The position numbers and the translations under genes were made by a program. From assembly GCF_023715345.1 (NCBI RefSeq), contig NZ_JAMBNY010000002.1:62001-126000 (forward strand): a DNA stretch of 64,000 bases. Reading direction: 5' to 3'. The notes under the pieces were generated by a model that saw only the letters and a program-made list of their open reading frames with translations, searched no databases and was not told the origin of the DNA. Shown piece after piece: positions 38,054-46,470 of the stretch (the first letter of the stretch is position 1; the number at the start of each line of letters is the position of its first letter). Origin of the DNA: Paenibacillus camelliae. Lineage in GTDB: Bacteria; Bacillota; Bacilli; Paenibacillales; Paenibacillaceae.

Positions 38054-38895
38054 TTTTTTATCAACCTTCCTACCTTGAGCCTTCCTCCAACCCATTTGAA
38101 TTCCGCTTTGTACTTATCGCCCCAGCGCTTTAATGCTTCTTCATATAAATATCTCGTTACACTGGCATACTTCTTGCGGTTCTCAATACGTGAATTGTTG
38201 CTCGAGTGCTTAAGTCGGTTATAAAGGGATTTGTTTATTAATTTGAATTTATGCTCATCGGCCAGCTTCAGCAATATTTGTCGATCCTCGGCATATCGAC
38301 CATTCTGTGGAACTTGACTTGACCAGCCACCTACTTTACGGAGTGCACTCGTACGATAAAATCTAGGGTAGATCATAGGATGATAAGTGATAAATTCATA
38401 GTTGCTATTAATTTCTCGTTTTTTCTTTTCGTTCAAAAATTTGATCTTTCCGTTTTTCTCTAGTCTCCATACCTTTTCGTGGCCATATACGACAGCTGTT
38501 TGTTCACTTGCTTTCTCCATTTTTTTCAAGCAAACCTTAAGTGTGTTCTTTTCATACCAATCATCTGCATCCAGTTGCGAAAAGTATTTCGTATCCACTA
38601 ATGACAACGCATGATTCAAGGCATAACATACACCTTTATTCTTATTTAGCCTTACATAACGAATTCTCGGATCTTGTAAATAACGTTCAACAACCTCTTT
38701 CGTTTTGTCCTTTGAACCGTCATCAACGATGAGCAGCTTCCAATTTGGAGTGGTTTGTTTTAATATGCTATCAATAGCTCTTGTAATAAATTTTGCACGA
38801 TTGTAGGTCGGTATAACTACGGTTACAAGCGTTACATTCAAGCTACTATCCTTATTTTGATCCTCTAGCTCTGTAACTCTATTGTTATCATTCAT
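38050..38895 (-). CDS. Family 2 glycosyltransferase
   Basis: 281 residues from ATG 38895 with GAGAGGTG upstream. TVVIPTYNRAKFITRAIDSI, LLIVDDGSKDKTKEVV, the DxD-like metal site SQLDADDWYE and the acceptor region AEDRQILLKLAD define a GT-A fold GT2 enzyme. The acceptor and donor are not clear. Same module as the C-terminal half of the fusion protein at 41,165. Confidence 0.9.
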   Translation of the reverse strand: MNDNNRVTELEDQNKDSSLNVTLVTVVIPTYNRAKFITRAIDSILKQTTPNWKLLIVDDGSKDKTKEVVERYLQDPRIRYVRLNKNKGVCYALNHALSLVDTKYFSQLDADDWYEKNTLKVCLKKMEKASEQTAVVYGHEKVWRLEKNGKIKFLNEKKKREINSNYEFITYHPMIYPRFYRTSALRKVGGWSSQVPQNGRYAEDRQILLKLADEHKFKLINKSLYNRLKHSSNNSRIENRKKYASVTRYLYEEALKRWGDKYKAEFKWVGGRLKVGRLIKK

Positions 38896-38900
38896 ATTTC

Positions 38901-39974
38901 TCACCTCTCTTTAATTAATTGGCTGTAAAGCTCCTCCAGTATCCTAACTTGCTTAGATGAATCGAAGCTATTTTCCACTTTTTCACGTCCTCTTTTCCCC
39001 ATTTCCATACGCACAGATGGATTTTGAATTAAATATTTAATTTTTATTGCTAGTAATCCAACGTTTTTTTCTGGAACGAGTAGACCCTCCCATTTGTCGG
39101 TAACCAATTCTGGTATTCCGCCGTGAAAGGTAGAAACGATAGGCAAGCCTGTGGCCATTGCTTCTTTTATCGCATTGGGAATCCCCTCTTGATTTCCATC
39201 GTTCGTTGTAATACTTGGCAGACAAAAAATATCCGCTTGATTAAGCAGCTCTGACATTTCAGTGTGTGGTATAAGTCCTAACAATCGAACGTGTCGGGAA
39301 AGCTTGAGATCTGATATCAACTTTTTTAATGTTTCTCGTTCATCTCCTTCTCCGACGATAACGAGCTGACTCGAAGGATGTTGTTCAACAACCTTCTTAA
39401 AAGCTTTCACTAGATAACGAAAGCCCTTCTTTTTATGAAGTCTACCAACTGCCAGGATCGTAATATTTTCTGTTTTGGGTTCACGCTCTATATAGGTAAA
39501 CCTATTCAAGTCAATGCCACTGTACATAATTCTAATTTTGCCCGGAGGGCATCCCCATTTAATTAGCTTTCGCTTCATATGCTGAGAAGGAACTGTGAAC
39601 AGATCACCTACCCTGAATAGCATTGGTAACTTTTTCTGATACGAACTACAGTTATCTTTTACCGAAGGTAAATCAAACCCGTGAAAGGAAGTGATCATTG
39701 GGATACCAGTACGTTTTTTCACATTCATTAAGCTGACTCCGGTGCTTCCAAAACGAGCGTGTATTAGCTTAATCTTTTTCTTTTTGAATGACTTTGCTAT
39801 CTCGTTTGCACTACGAGGAAGATACTTTATCTTGCGGAATGGAAAACGATCTACATTCATTTTCTTCCGCGTATACACAATGGGCTCAAACGCTTTAATA
39901 TTTTTTAGTTCCTCATATATAAAGGTTTCTGATGGACGAAGATAACGAGTGCGGACAAATGCAATTTTACGCAC
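38901..39974 (-). CDS. Family 4 glycosyltransferase (CotSA/YtcC-like)
   Basis: 357 residues from GTG 39974, with GGGAGG 7-8 nt upstream; the upstream stop overlaps by 8 nt. GT-B fold: KIAFVRTRYLRPSETFIYEE at the N-terminus, GRLHKKKGFRYLVKAFKKV in the middle and the EX7E motif EGIPNAIKE at the donor site. It matches CotSA/YtcC-like spore-coat glycosyltransferases and is homologous to two more genes nearby. Confidence 0.9.
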   Translation of the reverse strand: MRKIAFVRTRYLRPSETFIYEELKNIKAFEPIVYTRKKMNVDRFPFRKIKYLPRSANEIAKSFKKKKIKLIHARFGSTGVSLMNVKKRTGIPMITSFHGFDLPSVKDNCSSYQKKLPMLFRVGDLFTVPSQHMKRKLIKWGCPPGKIRIMYSGIDLNRFTYIEREPKTENITILAVGRLHKKKGFRYLVKAFKKVVEQHPSSQLVIVGEGDERETLKKLISDLKLSRHVRLLGLIPHTEMSELLNQADIFCLPSITTNDGNQEGIPNAIKEAMATGLPIVSTFHGGIPELVTDKWEGLLVPEKNVGLLAIKIKYLIQNPSVRMEMGKRGREKVENSFDSSKQVRILEELYSQLIKER

Positions 39975-40992
39975 TGTTCTCCCTCCCATCCTTATAGCGG
40001 TTCTTCAAGAAGTAATGACGATCAATATAGGAGGCCTTTCGCTTTTCTTGCTTAATTCTGTGCTCAAGCTCCTTCGCATTCATGCCAATATACTTTTTTT
40101 TACGAAGCATTCTTTCAAAAATGTGAGGGAATAATAGGTCGATATAAACTAGTTCCTTATCATCTGCAGATAGTGGATGAACTCGCTCATACGTATTCAT
40201 CATGCTAGTAAATGACTGATTATTAAACGAATGTTTTTTTGTAAACATACTATAAATTCGGAGAAGATCCTTAGAAGGAAGATCATAGCGAATATCCTCA
40301 AAATCAATGAGTACTTTTAATGGATTGTCATTAATTACATTGCTATGGTGCAAATCCCCATGCACCAATGTCTTGTCATTCGGCGGTCTTTTCACATATT
40401 GATCATAGTTGCTGTTTTCTAGTGCCTTCAGCGCTTTTGTTGCCATTCTAATAAAGAAGTGTATATATTGATGAATGATTTCTTCATTCTTATTTTTCAA
40501 GCTTTTGTGATCGACGAGCCACCTTTCCATGGTGTGTATTCTATCTTTATATTCTGTTTTCCAATTGTGGTGTTCATAGATGGTTATACCAGTAGGATAG
40601 TATAGACCTTGGGAAGCATGATGAAATCTAGCCATAGCATCTATTATGGACTCGAGGTCCTTCTGATGTTTTAATTGAGAGCTTTTACCTTCAACCCATT
40701 CATATAAGACATAGGGAAATCGATTGAATTGCATGAGCAAATCACCGTTAATCGTAGAGATTGGAAGTGCGAGACTTACTCCTTTATCAGCTAGCATTTT
40801 CTCTGATATTGCAATGAAATGTTGTCGTTCGGGGGCTATATACAGACTCTTTAGAGCATATTTTTTGTCTTCTTTAGTAGTAACTTTAATAACGACACTA
40901 GAATTTTTTACATATTTAATAATCTTCCATTTTTTTATTTTGAAACCATATGAATCTTCCACATTTTTTTTTAACTTATCAATTGTTTTCAC
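39967..40992 (-). CDS. cotS: CotS family spore-coat kinase-like protein
   Basis: 341 residues from GTG 40992. Aminoglycoside-phosphotransferase-like fold: catalytic loop LVHGDLHHSNV, metal-binding IDFEDIRYD, and the N-terminal lobe with KYALKSLYIAPERQHF. The catalytic-loop residues Asp and Asn are intact, so it may be an active kinase. CotS/CotI proteins are inner-coat components made in the mother cell. It heads the operon that runs to the YheCD gene. GGATGGGGC precedes the start. Confidence 0.82.
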   Translation of the reverse strand: MKTIDKLKKNVEDSYGFKIKKWKIIKYVKNSSVVIKVTTKEDKKYALKSLYIAPERQHFIAISEKMLADKGVSLALPISTINGDLLMQFNRFPYVLYEWVEGKSSQLKHQKDLESIIDAMARFHHASQGLYYPTGITIYEHHNWKTEYKDRIHTMERWLVDHKSLKNKNEEIIHQYIHFFIRMATKALKALENSNYDQYVKRPPNDKTLVHGDLHHSNVINDNPLKVLIDFEDIRYDLPSKDLLRIYSMFTKKHSFNNQSFTSMMNTYERVHPLSADDKELVYIDLLFPHIFERMLRKKKYIGMNAKELEHRIKQEKRKASYIDRHYFLKNRYKDGRENSA

Positions 40993-41099
40993 GCCCCATC
41001 CTTGCTAGTTAATCTTCTTTCACTTTATTCATAAAAAATTAAAAAGCTTGGGCAAGTTAAACTTTTTTAAAAAGCTTTGTAAACTCTACTTTCGTCCAT

Positions 41100-41127
41100 A
41101 CATTCTCATCTAAATTTTCATAGATTA
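41100..41127 (+). promoter_or_regulatory. Sigma-K-like promoter for the GT4-GT2 fusion gene
   Basis: AC at -35 (41100-41101), 17 nt, then CATAGATTA (41119-41127), agreeing with the AC-N16/17-CATANNNTA consensus of mother-cell sigma-K. It lies about 40 nt before the gene. The -10 also reads CATAATCTA on the other strand because the motif is palindromic, but no -35 AC is correctly spaced there. Confidence 0.6.
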
Positions 41128-41164
41128 TGAATAAATCGATTTCACATCAAGGAAGTGATACTTT

Positions 41165-42949
41165 TTGAACCGGATCGCAGTCGTTCGTCCTGTTTTTTTA
41201 CCAATCAATGATTCTTCTTATTATAGTGAGCTTACTCATCTCAAACGTTATGAAGCTTTCGTTTTTAGTAATAAGCAAAAAAATCTCAAAGCGTTCCCGT
41301 ATAAAAACGTCGTGATAACACCAGATCACAACAAGCTGGAGCAGATGCTGCGAGACAACTTTTTCAAATTGATTCACGCACAAGATGTACAATCAGGCAT
41401 CAATTTATTGAAAATCAAACGAAAGTGGAAAATTCCACTTCTTACTTCCTTTCAGCACTCCGATTCCATCGAAACATTAAGCATTGAAAAAAAAAAGCTA
41501 ACTGAGCTGTTTTCTGTAGGTGATTACTTTACAGTTCCCTATCTTTTTATGAAGGATGAGCTCATAAGACATGGCTGTCCTGCAAATAAAATTACCGTAC
41601 TGTACAGTGGCGTCGATCTTAACCAATACACTAATAAAGAACGTACTCTACCCTCTAACGGTCTAATTACGTTGACGTATGCTGGTAACCTTAACGATAG
41701 AAGTGGCGTTGAAATACTGATAAAGGCATTTCAAAAGGTTAATCAATCAAATTCTAAAACACGCTTAACGATTATCGGGGACGGAAAAGCAAAAAAACGT
41801 TTAATGAGACTAACTAAAGAGCTCGGACTAAACAACAAAATATATTTTAAGTCGTCGCGTTCGGACAAAGAGGTAGTAAAACAACTAGAGAAGTCGCATA
41901 TATATTGCGAGCCAACGATAAAAGATCGTGGTAGAAATAGAGACAGAATGACTAATATGCTGAAAGCAGCAATGGCGTGCGGAACTCCAGTTATATCAAC
42001 GGTTTTACCAGGAGTCTCTGATCTGATAGAGGACAACAGAACAGGACATCTAATAAATGTAAACAATGTGGATGCATGGGCGAACAAAATATTGACTGCT
42101 ATAAGTCTGGGAGCTTCTTGGAAGCTACTAAGTAATCGAGCTCGCGCTAAAATTGAGGCAGATTATAATCTTACAGTACAAGCAAATATGCTAGAACAAC
42201 TGTATGACAAAGTGATTAGAATTCACGAACAAAAAGAGCAGAGGCAGCCTTTCTTCAGCGTCATTATTCCAACACATAATCGCGAACGCTTTATTAAACG
42301 AGCGATCAACAGCGTGTTGAAGCAAACGTGCCAAGATTTTGAACTGATCATCGTAGATGATGGTTCAAGAGATCAAACAAAAAACGTAGTTAGTACGTTT
42401 GGTAATCGGATCCGATATGTCTACCAGGAACAACAAGGACCATCTAGTGCAAGAAACACAGGTATCCAATTGGCAAGGGGTAAATATATTGCATTTCTAG
42501 ATTCGGATGATCAATTTGTGCCTGAAAAACTAGAAAAAAACAAGAAAATTCTAGAAGATAATCCAAATACTCATTTTTTATATAGCTGGTATTACGAGAG
42601 TAAAAAAGGTAGGAAAATAAGAGTAATTGATAATCTCAAGCATTATGAGGATATAAGTAGATTCCGGAAGAAATTATACAAAAGAGCATTCACTATAAGG
42701 ACCTCCACTGTAGTTATTCACAATAGCTGCTTTGAGAAAGTAGGGTTGTTCAATTCCAAATACCGTTATTCCCAAGACTGGGATATGTGGCTTCGCCTGT
42801 CTTGCTATTACAAAGGATACTGCCAAAAGACCCCTCTATCTGTATATCGAAGACACCCTCGCCCTAAAATATCATCTGGTAAAAATCATTTAGAAATAAG
42901 AAAGAATGCCAAAAAATTATTCGCGAAGGAAGGAGTCAAATTTTCATGA
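41165..42949 (+). CDS. Bifunctional GT4-GT2 glycosyltransferase fusion with degenerate GT4 motif
   Basis: 594 residues from TTG 41165 with GGAAGTGAT upstream. Res 1-360: GT4-like domain, homologous to the neighbouring CotSA-like protein (LFSVGDYFTVPYLFMKDELI, LYSGVDLNQY). Res 366-594: GT2 domain with SVIIPTHNRERFIKRAINSV, LIIVDDGSRDQTKNV and AFLDSDDQF. The GT4 donor motif EX7E is replaced by Asp260 and Ala268 in NRDRMTNMLKAAMACG, so that half may bind without catalysing. The two halves occur as separate genes on the other side of cotS. Confidence 0.85.
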   Translation: MNRIAVVRPVFLPINDSSYYSELTHLKRYEAFVFSNKQKNLKAFPYKNVVITPDHNKLEQMLRDNFFKLIHAQDVQSGINLLKIKRKWKIPLLTSFQHSDSIETLSIEKKKLTELFSVGDYFTVPYLFMKDELIRHGCPANKITVLYSGVDLNQYTNKERTLPSNGLITLTYAGNLNDRSGVEILIKAFQKVNQSNSKTRLTIIGDGKAKKRLMRLTKELGLNNKIYFKSSRSDKEVVKQLEKSHIYCEPTIKDRGRNRDRMTNMLKAAMACGTPVISTVLPGVSDLIEDNRTGHLINVNNVDAWANKILTAISLGASWKLLSNRARAKIEADYNLTVQANMLEQLYDKVIRIHEQKEQRQPFFSVIIPTHNRERFIKRAINSVLKQTCQDFELIIVDDGSRDQTKNVVSTFGNRIRYVYQEQQGPSSARNTGIQLARGKYIAFLDSDDQFVPEKLEKNKKILEDNPNTHFLYSWYYESKKGRKIRVIDNLKHYEDISRFRKKLYKRAFTIRTSTVVIHNSCFEKVGLFNSKYRYSQDWDMWLRLSCYYKGYCQKTPLSVYRRHPRPKISSGKNHLEIRKNAKKLFAKEGVKFS

Positions 42950-44025
42950 AACAAAGCTCCCCTGTCATCCTGCATCATAAGTATTCTTTAGAGGATGGGC
43001 ATGTAACGAAGCAAATCACGAGTGTCGAAGGGTTCCGTGGAATGATGATTGTACGCAAAGCTAAGGAATATCGAAAGTCTACGCCGTTTAAATCAGTAAT
43101 TACGCTGAAGGAGCTTAAAAGCAATCCTCAGTTTTTGAAGCAAGCTAATGTCGTTGCTTTTCATATACACCACGGCTCTCAAACAACAAAGTACGAATTC
43201 TTAAAAGAAAAATACGGGCTGCCCATGTTTGTCGGCTTTCGGGGGAATGATGCTACCGCCTTTCCAAGGAAAAAGAAAAACTTAAAGCAGTTAAAGAGGC
43301 TCTTTAAAACGGCTGATATGTTTTTTCCAGTATGCGAACATCTAAAGCGAAGAATAATGCAATTAGGTTGCCCGGAGGATAAAATTCGTGTGTTATACGG
43401 GGGATTAGATTTAAATCGATTTGAATACCGCCCACGCAAATTAGACTCCCAGGACAACATTAGATTTTTGGCGGTAGGTCGTTTTGTAGAGAAAAAAGGA
43501 TTCCATCATCTCCTTCGTGCTTTCGCAAAGGTAAGAAAGACACACAAAAATATAACATTAACACTAATTGGCAGAGGGCCCTATGAGACAGAGTATGCTC
43601 GACTAATTAATAAACTGAATTTGAAAAAGAATGTGGAAATTGTACCTTGGGTTGACTATCAAAAAATCCAGTCTAAATACTACAGCTCCCATATTTTCTG
43701 TGCTCCTAGCATTACCGATCAGAATGGTAATCAAGAGGGAATCCCAAATACATTGAAAGAGGCCATGGCTACAGGCATGCCAGTTATTTCAACGACCCAT
43801 GCCGGTATACCTGAGCTCGTTAAGAACAATGTATCTGGATTGTTAGTTCCGGAAGGCTCTGTTAAACAGTTGGAAAAAGCAATGAAATGGTTAATCGAGC
43901 ATCCTGAGCAATGGGCAAAGTTAGGGGAAAACGCTCGTAAAAAAGTCGAAGCTGATTTTAATCTCGCTATTCAATTGAAAAAACAAAAGGAATTTTACAA
44001 TGAAGTTTTACTGAAGCAACAATAA
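42946..44025 (+). CDS. Family 4 glycosyltransferase (CotSA/YtcC-like), second copy
   Basis: 359 residues; ATG overlaps the fusion's stop as ATGA. GT-B fold with GRFVEKKGFHHLLRAFAKV, LTLIGRGPYETEY and an intact EX7E (EGIPNTLKEAMA). The N-terminal domain (HHKYSLEDGHVTKQITSVEG, then a phosphate-type HIHHGSQTTKYE) differs from the other two copies, suggesting a different acceptor. Completes a two-gene unit with the fusion under the sigma-K-like promoter. Confidence 0.9.
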   Translation: MKQSSPVILHHKYSLEDGHVTKQITSVEGFRGMMIVRKAKEYRKSTPFKSVITLKELKSNPQFLKQANVVAFHIHHGSQTTKYEFLKEKYGLPMFVGFRGNDATAFPRKKKNLKQLKRLFKTADMFFPVCEHLKRRIMQLGCPEDKIRVLYGGLDLNRFEYRPRKLDSQDNIRFLAVGRFVEKKGFHHLLRAFAKVRKTHKNITLTLIGRGPYETEYARLINKLNLKKNVEIVPWVDYQKIQSKYYSSHIFCAPSITDQNGNQEGIPNTLKEAMATGMPVISTTHAGIPELVKNNVSGLLVPEGSVKQLEKAMKWLIEHPEQWAKLGENARKKVEADFNLAIQLKKQKEFYNEVLLKQQ

Positions 44026-44041
44026 ACAATCAGTTGCAAAT

Positions 44042-44084
44042 GCAAGCTGCTTTTAGTCCTCAACTAGAAGCGGCTTGCTTTTAT
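44042..44084 (+). terminator. Intrinsic terminator after the GT4 gene
   Basis: GCAAGCTGCTTTTAG pairs with CTAGAAGCGGCTTGC with small mismatches and is followed by TTTTAT. Confidence 0.75.
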
Positions 44085-44212
44085 AATTAGAGTTGAATGC
44101 TCCTTTAAATTAAAAAATGCATTCCTCAAAATAACATCGGACAGCTAATCCTAAGTCATTCTAAGAAATGCATAAATGAGTTATTGACACATAGTTATCT
44201 CGTCGTTAGCTT

Positions 44213-45292
44213 CTACTCTTCACATGGTAAATAGATAGAGGTATGATCTCCAAGCATCAACTCGGTAAAATTCTGTTTTTGAATTCGGCTTATTATTTTT
44301 ACTTCCTCGCCAATGATACTATCTGATATCCGATATGGGACTTGATCTAATTTCGCACCTGCCATAACGATACTTCTCTCTAATTTACAGTTTATAATTG
44401 TAGCATTGTCTGCAATCGATGAATACGGACCAATATATGAATTTTCAACGACGGTGTTAGCACCAATAATAGCCGGTCCTTGAATAACACTATTTACGAT
44501 CTTTACATTTTCTCCAATCAACACCTCATCAGATATAATTGACTGTGCATCAATTGTACCTTTTATATTAGAGTGTTTGATTTGACTGAGAAAATACTGA
44601 TTACATATGATTAAATCCTTCGGCTGCCCTGTATCCTTCCACCAATAGCTAGAGCTATAAATGCCTAGCTCATACTCATCATCGATAAGCTGCTGTATCG
44701 CATCTGTAATCTCATATTCTCCTCTAGCTGAAGGATGAATCTTCGAAATAGCATCATAGATCGTATGCCGAAATAAATAAACACCATTAATCGCTAGATT
44801 ACTTGGTGGATGTTTCGGTTTCTCTACTACTCTATGAATCGTATTACCGTTCATCTCCACAACACCAAATTGCTCAGGTGAATCTACTTGACTTACTGAT
44901 ATTAATCCATCAAGATTTTCCGACTGAAATTTCTCTATTAGGGGCAGCAATGAGCCATCTATTATATTATCACCCAAATACAATAGAAAATCGTCATTTT
45001 GAGTAAATGTCTGTGCTATACGCACAGCATCAGCTAATCCTTTAGGTTCATGCTGCTCAATTAATGTTATTCGAATGTTCCATGGTGCACCACCCTGCAA
45101 TACTTCGTCAAAAACAGTTCGAAACAGTGGCGCAACGACAACAGCAATATCCTTTATACCAGCTTGAATCATCCTTTCGATTCCATAGAATAATACTGGT
45201 TTGTTCATAAGCGGCAAAAGATGCTTAGGTCTAGAGAAGGTTAATGGTCGTAATCGTGAACCTTTTCCAGCACACAATATCAAACCTTTCAA
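44213..45292 (-). CDS. Glucose-1-phosphate thymidylyltransferase, long form with left-handed helix tail
   Basis: 359 residues from TTG 45292 with GGGGGGGAAA upstream. GLILCAGKGSRLRPLTFSRP (nucleotide loop), PKGLADAVRIA and YLGDNIIDG form the RmlA-like core. The C-terminus (res ~245-359) has isoleucine-rich hexapeptide repeats (VIQGPAIIGANTVVENSYIG), the long type found with actinomycete and Bacillus spore enzymes such as SpsI. It makes dTDP-glucose, probably for a deoxy sugar on the spore surface; no RmlB/C/D genes are seen here. Confidence 0.88.
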   Translation of the reverse strand: MKGLILCAGKGSRLRPLTFSRPKHLLPLMNKPVLFYGIERMIQAGIKDIAVVVAPLFRTVFDEVLQGGAPWNIRITLIEQHEPKGLADAVRIAQTFTQNDDFLLYLGDNIIDGSLLPLIEKFQSENLDGLISVSQVDSPEQFGVVEMNGNTIHRVVEKPKHPPSNLAINGVYLFRHTIYDAISKIHPSARGEYEITDAIQQLIDDEYELGIYSSSYWWKDTGQPKDLIICNQYFLSQIKHSNIKGTIDAQSIISDEVLIGENVKIVNSVIQGPAIIGANTVVENSYIGPYSSIADNATIINCKLERSIVMAGAKLDQVPYRISDSIIGEEVKIISRIQKQNFTELMLGDHTSIYLPCEE

Positions 45293-45348
45293 TTATTTCC
45301 CCCCCTTCTATTAATCAATGCTGGCATATAAACTGAAACTCTTCCAAT

Positions 45349-45357
45349 TACTATATG
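45349..45357 (-). promoter_or_regulatory. Possible sigma-K -10 element for the thymidylyltransferase gene
   Basis: Minus strand CATATAGTA fits CATANNNTA, 57 nt before the start. No AC lies at the right distance upstream, so only half of the promoter is supported. Confidence 0.35.
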
Positions 45358-45430
45358 TTAAACAAATGAAGTTGACACGGTATACGTCCTATTCTCATAT
45401 ATTCATTGCATAGTTGTTCTAACAAAATGA

Positions 45431-45466
45431 AAAAGCTGCCCTCTGTGCACGACAGAAAACAGCTTG
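45431..45466 (-). terminator. Terminator after the TetR gene
   Basis: Minus strand AAGCTG pairs with CAGCTT, with an inner CTGT/ACAG pair, followed by TTTTC. Lies 70 nt beyond the stop. Confidence 0.65.
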
Positions 45467-45537
45467 TACAGTTTAAGACAAACGATGTTTCACATTATTG
45501 TATATGATTAAACGAAACAGCTTAGCGTCATTGACGT

Positions 45538-46116
45538 TCATTGTCTAAGCAAGGAGAAAAAAGCATTAGAGGTTGTACGTACAATCGAAATATCGTCCAT
45601 CGTCTCCGCCAGCATCAGACTGCCCTCGAGGGAAGAAACAAATAAATAAGCACTTTGCTCTGGCGAAACCTTATCGCGAAACTCTCCACTAGCTATTCCT
45701 TGCGCAAGCAGCTCTGTAATGTACGTATGCAAGCATGCAAAAAATTGGTGGATGCGCTGATGAACCGCTTCTGCTTCGGCTGGACTTTGCTCATACATCG
45801 CGATGAACGGACAGTTCCCTTTATTGCCCCTATCTTCAATTTCCTTTTGTAGCAATTGAATAAAGCTCTCAATGCGCAGCTGTGCACCTAGCTCACGTTG
45901 CCCAAGGGAAACCTCTAATGCGGATTCATACCGGTTGCCCCAGAAATCGACCACCGCATACAACAGCTCTTCTTTGCTTGCAAAATGATAATATAAATTG
46001 GAGCGGGATACTCCGCTTTGCTCCACTACGTCATCGATACTCGTATACTTAAAGCCCTTGCTTAGAAAAAGCCTTGCCGCAATATGTATTAATTGCTCTC
46101 GGTTTCTTGCTACCAT
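45538..46116 (-). CDS. TetR/AcrR family transcriptional regulator
   Basis: 192 residues from ATG 46116 with GAGGTG 8 nt upstream. The HTH is AARLFLSKGFKYTSIDDVVE then SGVSRSNLYYHFASKEELL; the rest is a ligand-binding helical domain. A 28-bp near-perfect palindrome directly upstream is a good operator for self-repression. The regulated transporter or enzyme is not obvious: the upstream zinc-ribbon gene is the only nearby candidate. Confidence 0.9.
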   Translation of the reverse strand: MVARNREQLIHIAARLFLSKGFKYTSIDDVVEQSGVSRSNLYYHFASKEELLYAVVDFWGNRYESALEVSLGQRELGAQLRIESFIQLLQKEIEDRGNKGNCPFIAMYEQSPAEAEAVHQRIHQFFACLHTYITELLAQGIASGEFRDKVSPEQSAYLFVSSLEGSLMLAETMDDISIVRTTSNAFFSLLRQ

Positions 46117-46132
46117 ATTCATTACACCTCAC

Positions 46133-46160
46133 AAAACTAGGACTGTTCAGTCCTAGTTTT
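46133..46160. promoter_or_regulatory. Perfect palindromic operator ahead of the TetR gene
   Basis: Two 13-bp arms AAAACTAGGACTG and CAGTCCTAGTTTT flank a central TT. It overlaps the stop of the zinc-ribbon gene and lies 17 nt before the TetR start, a position that would block transcription entry. Typical of TetR-family binding sites in form. Confidence 0.75.
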
Positions 46161-46356
46161 ATTTATATTCCTCATAAGCGGGCAAAATATAGCGATGACC
46201 ACAAAATTTACATTTCAGCATTATACTTTGTTCACCGAATGCGTAGCTAACACAGTCGTCATCTTCAATATCGAGCATCTCTCTGCCGTGCTCATCATAG
46301 TCGCTTGTTGCAAAAAAAGACGTTTTATTACCGCATTCACATTCAAAACGTAACAT
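46159..46356 (-). CDS. Small zinc-ribbon protein, unknown function
   Basis: 65 residues from ATG 46356. Two Cys pairs: CECGN near the N-terminus and KCKFCGHRY near the C-terminus, a zinc-ribbon signature. The middle is acidic (DIEDDDC). A much longer ORF on the same frame extends upstream without a ribosome site and is ignored. Just upstream of the TetR gene. Confidence 0.75.
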   Translation of the reverse strand: MLRFECECGNKTSFFATSDYDEHGREMLDIEDDDCVSYAFGEQSIMLKCKFCGHRYILPAYEEYK

Positions 46357-46470
46357 AATCTCAGACCCTTCTACTAAAAATATAGCTGGCTTCGTTGATT
46401 TTAGTATCGCAGCTTCGTTATAATAAGCGATGATATCATAACAAGAAGCGATTAGGAAGGAAACATCTGA

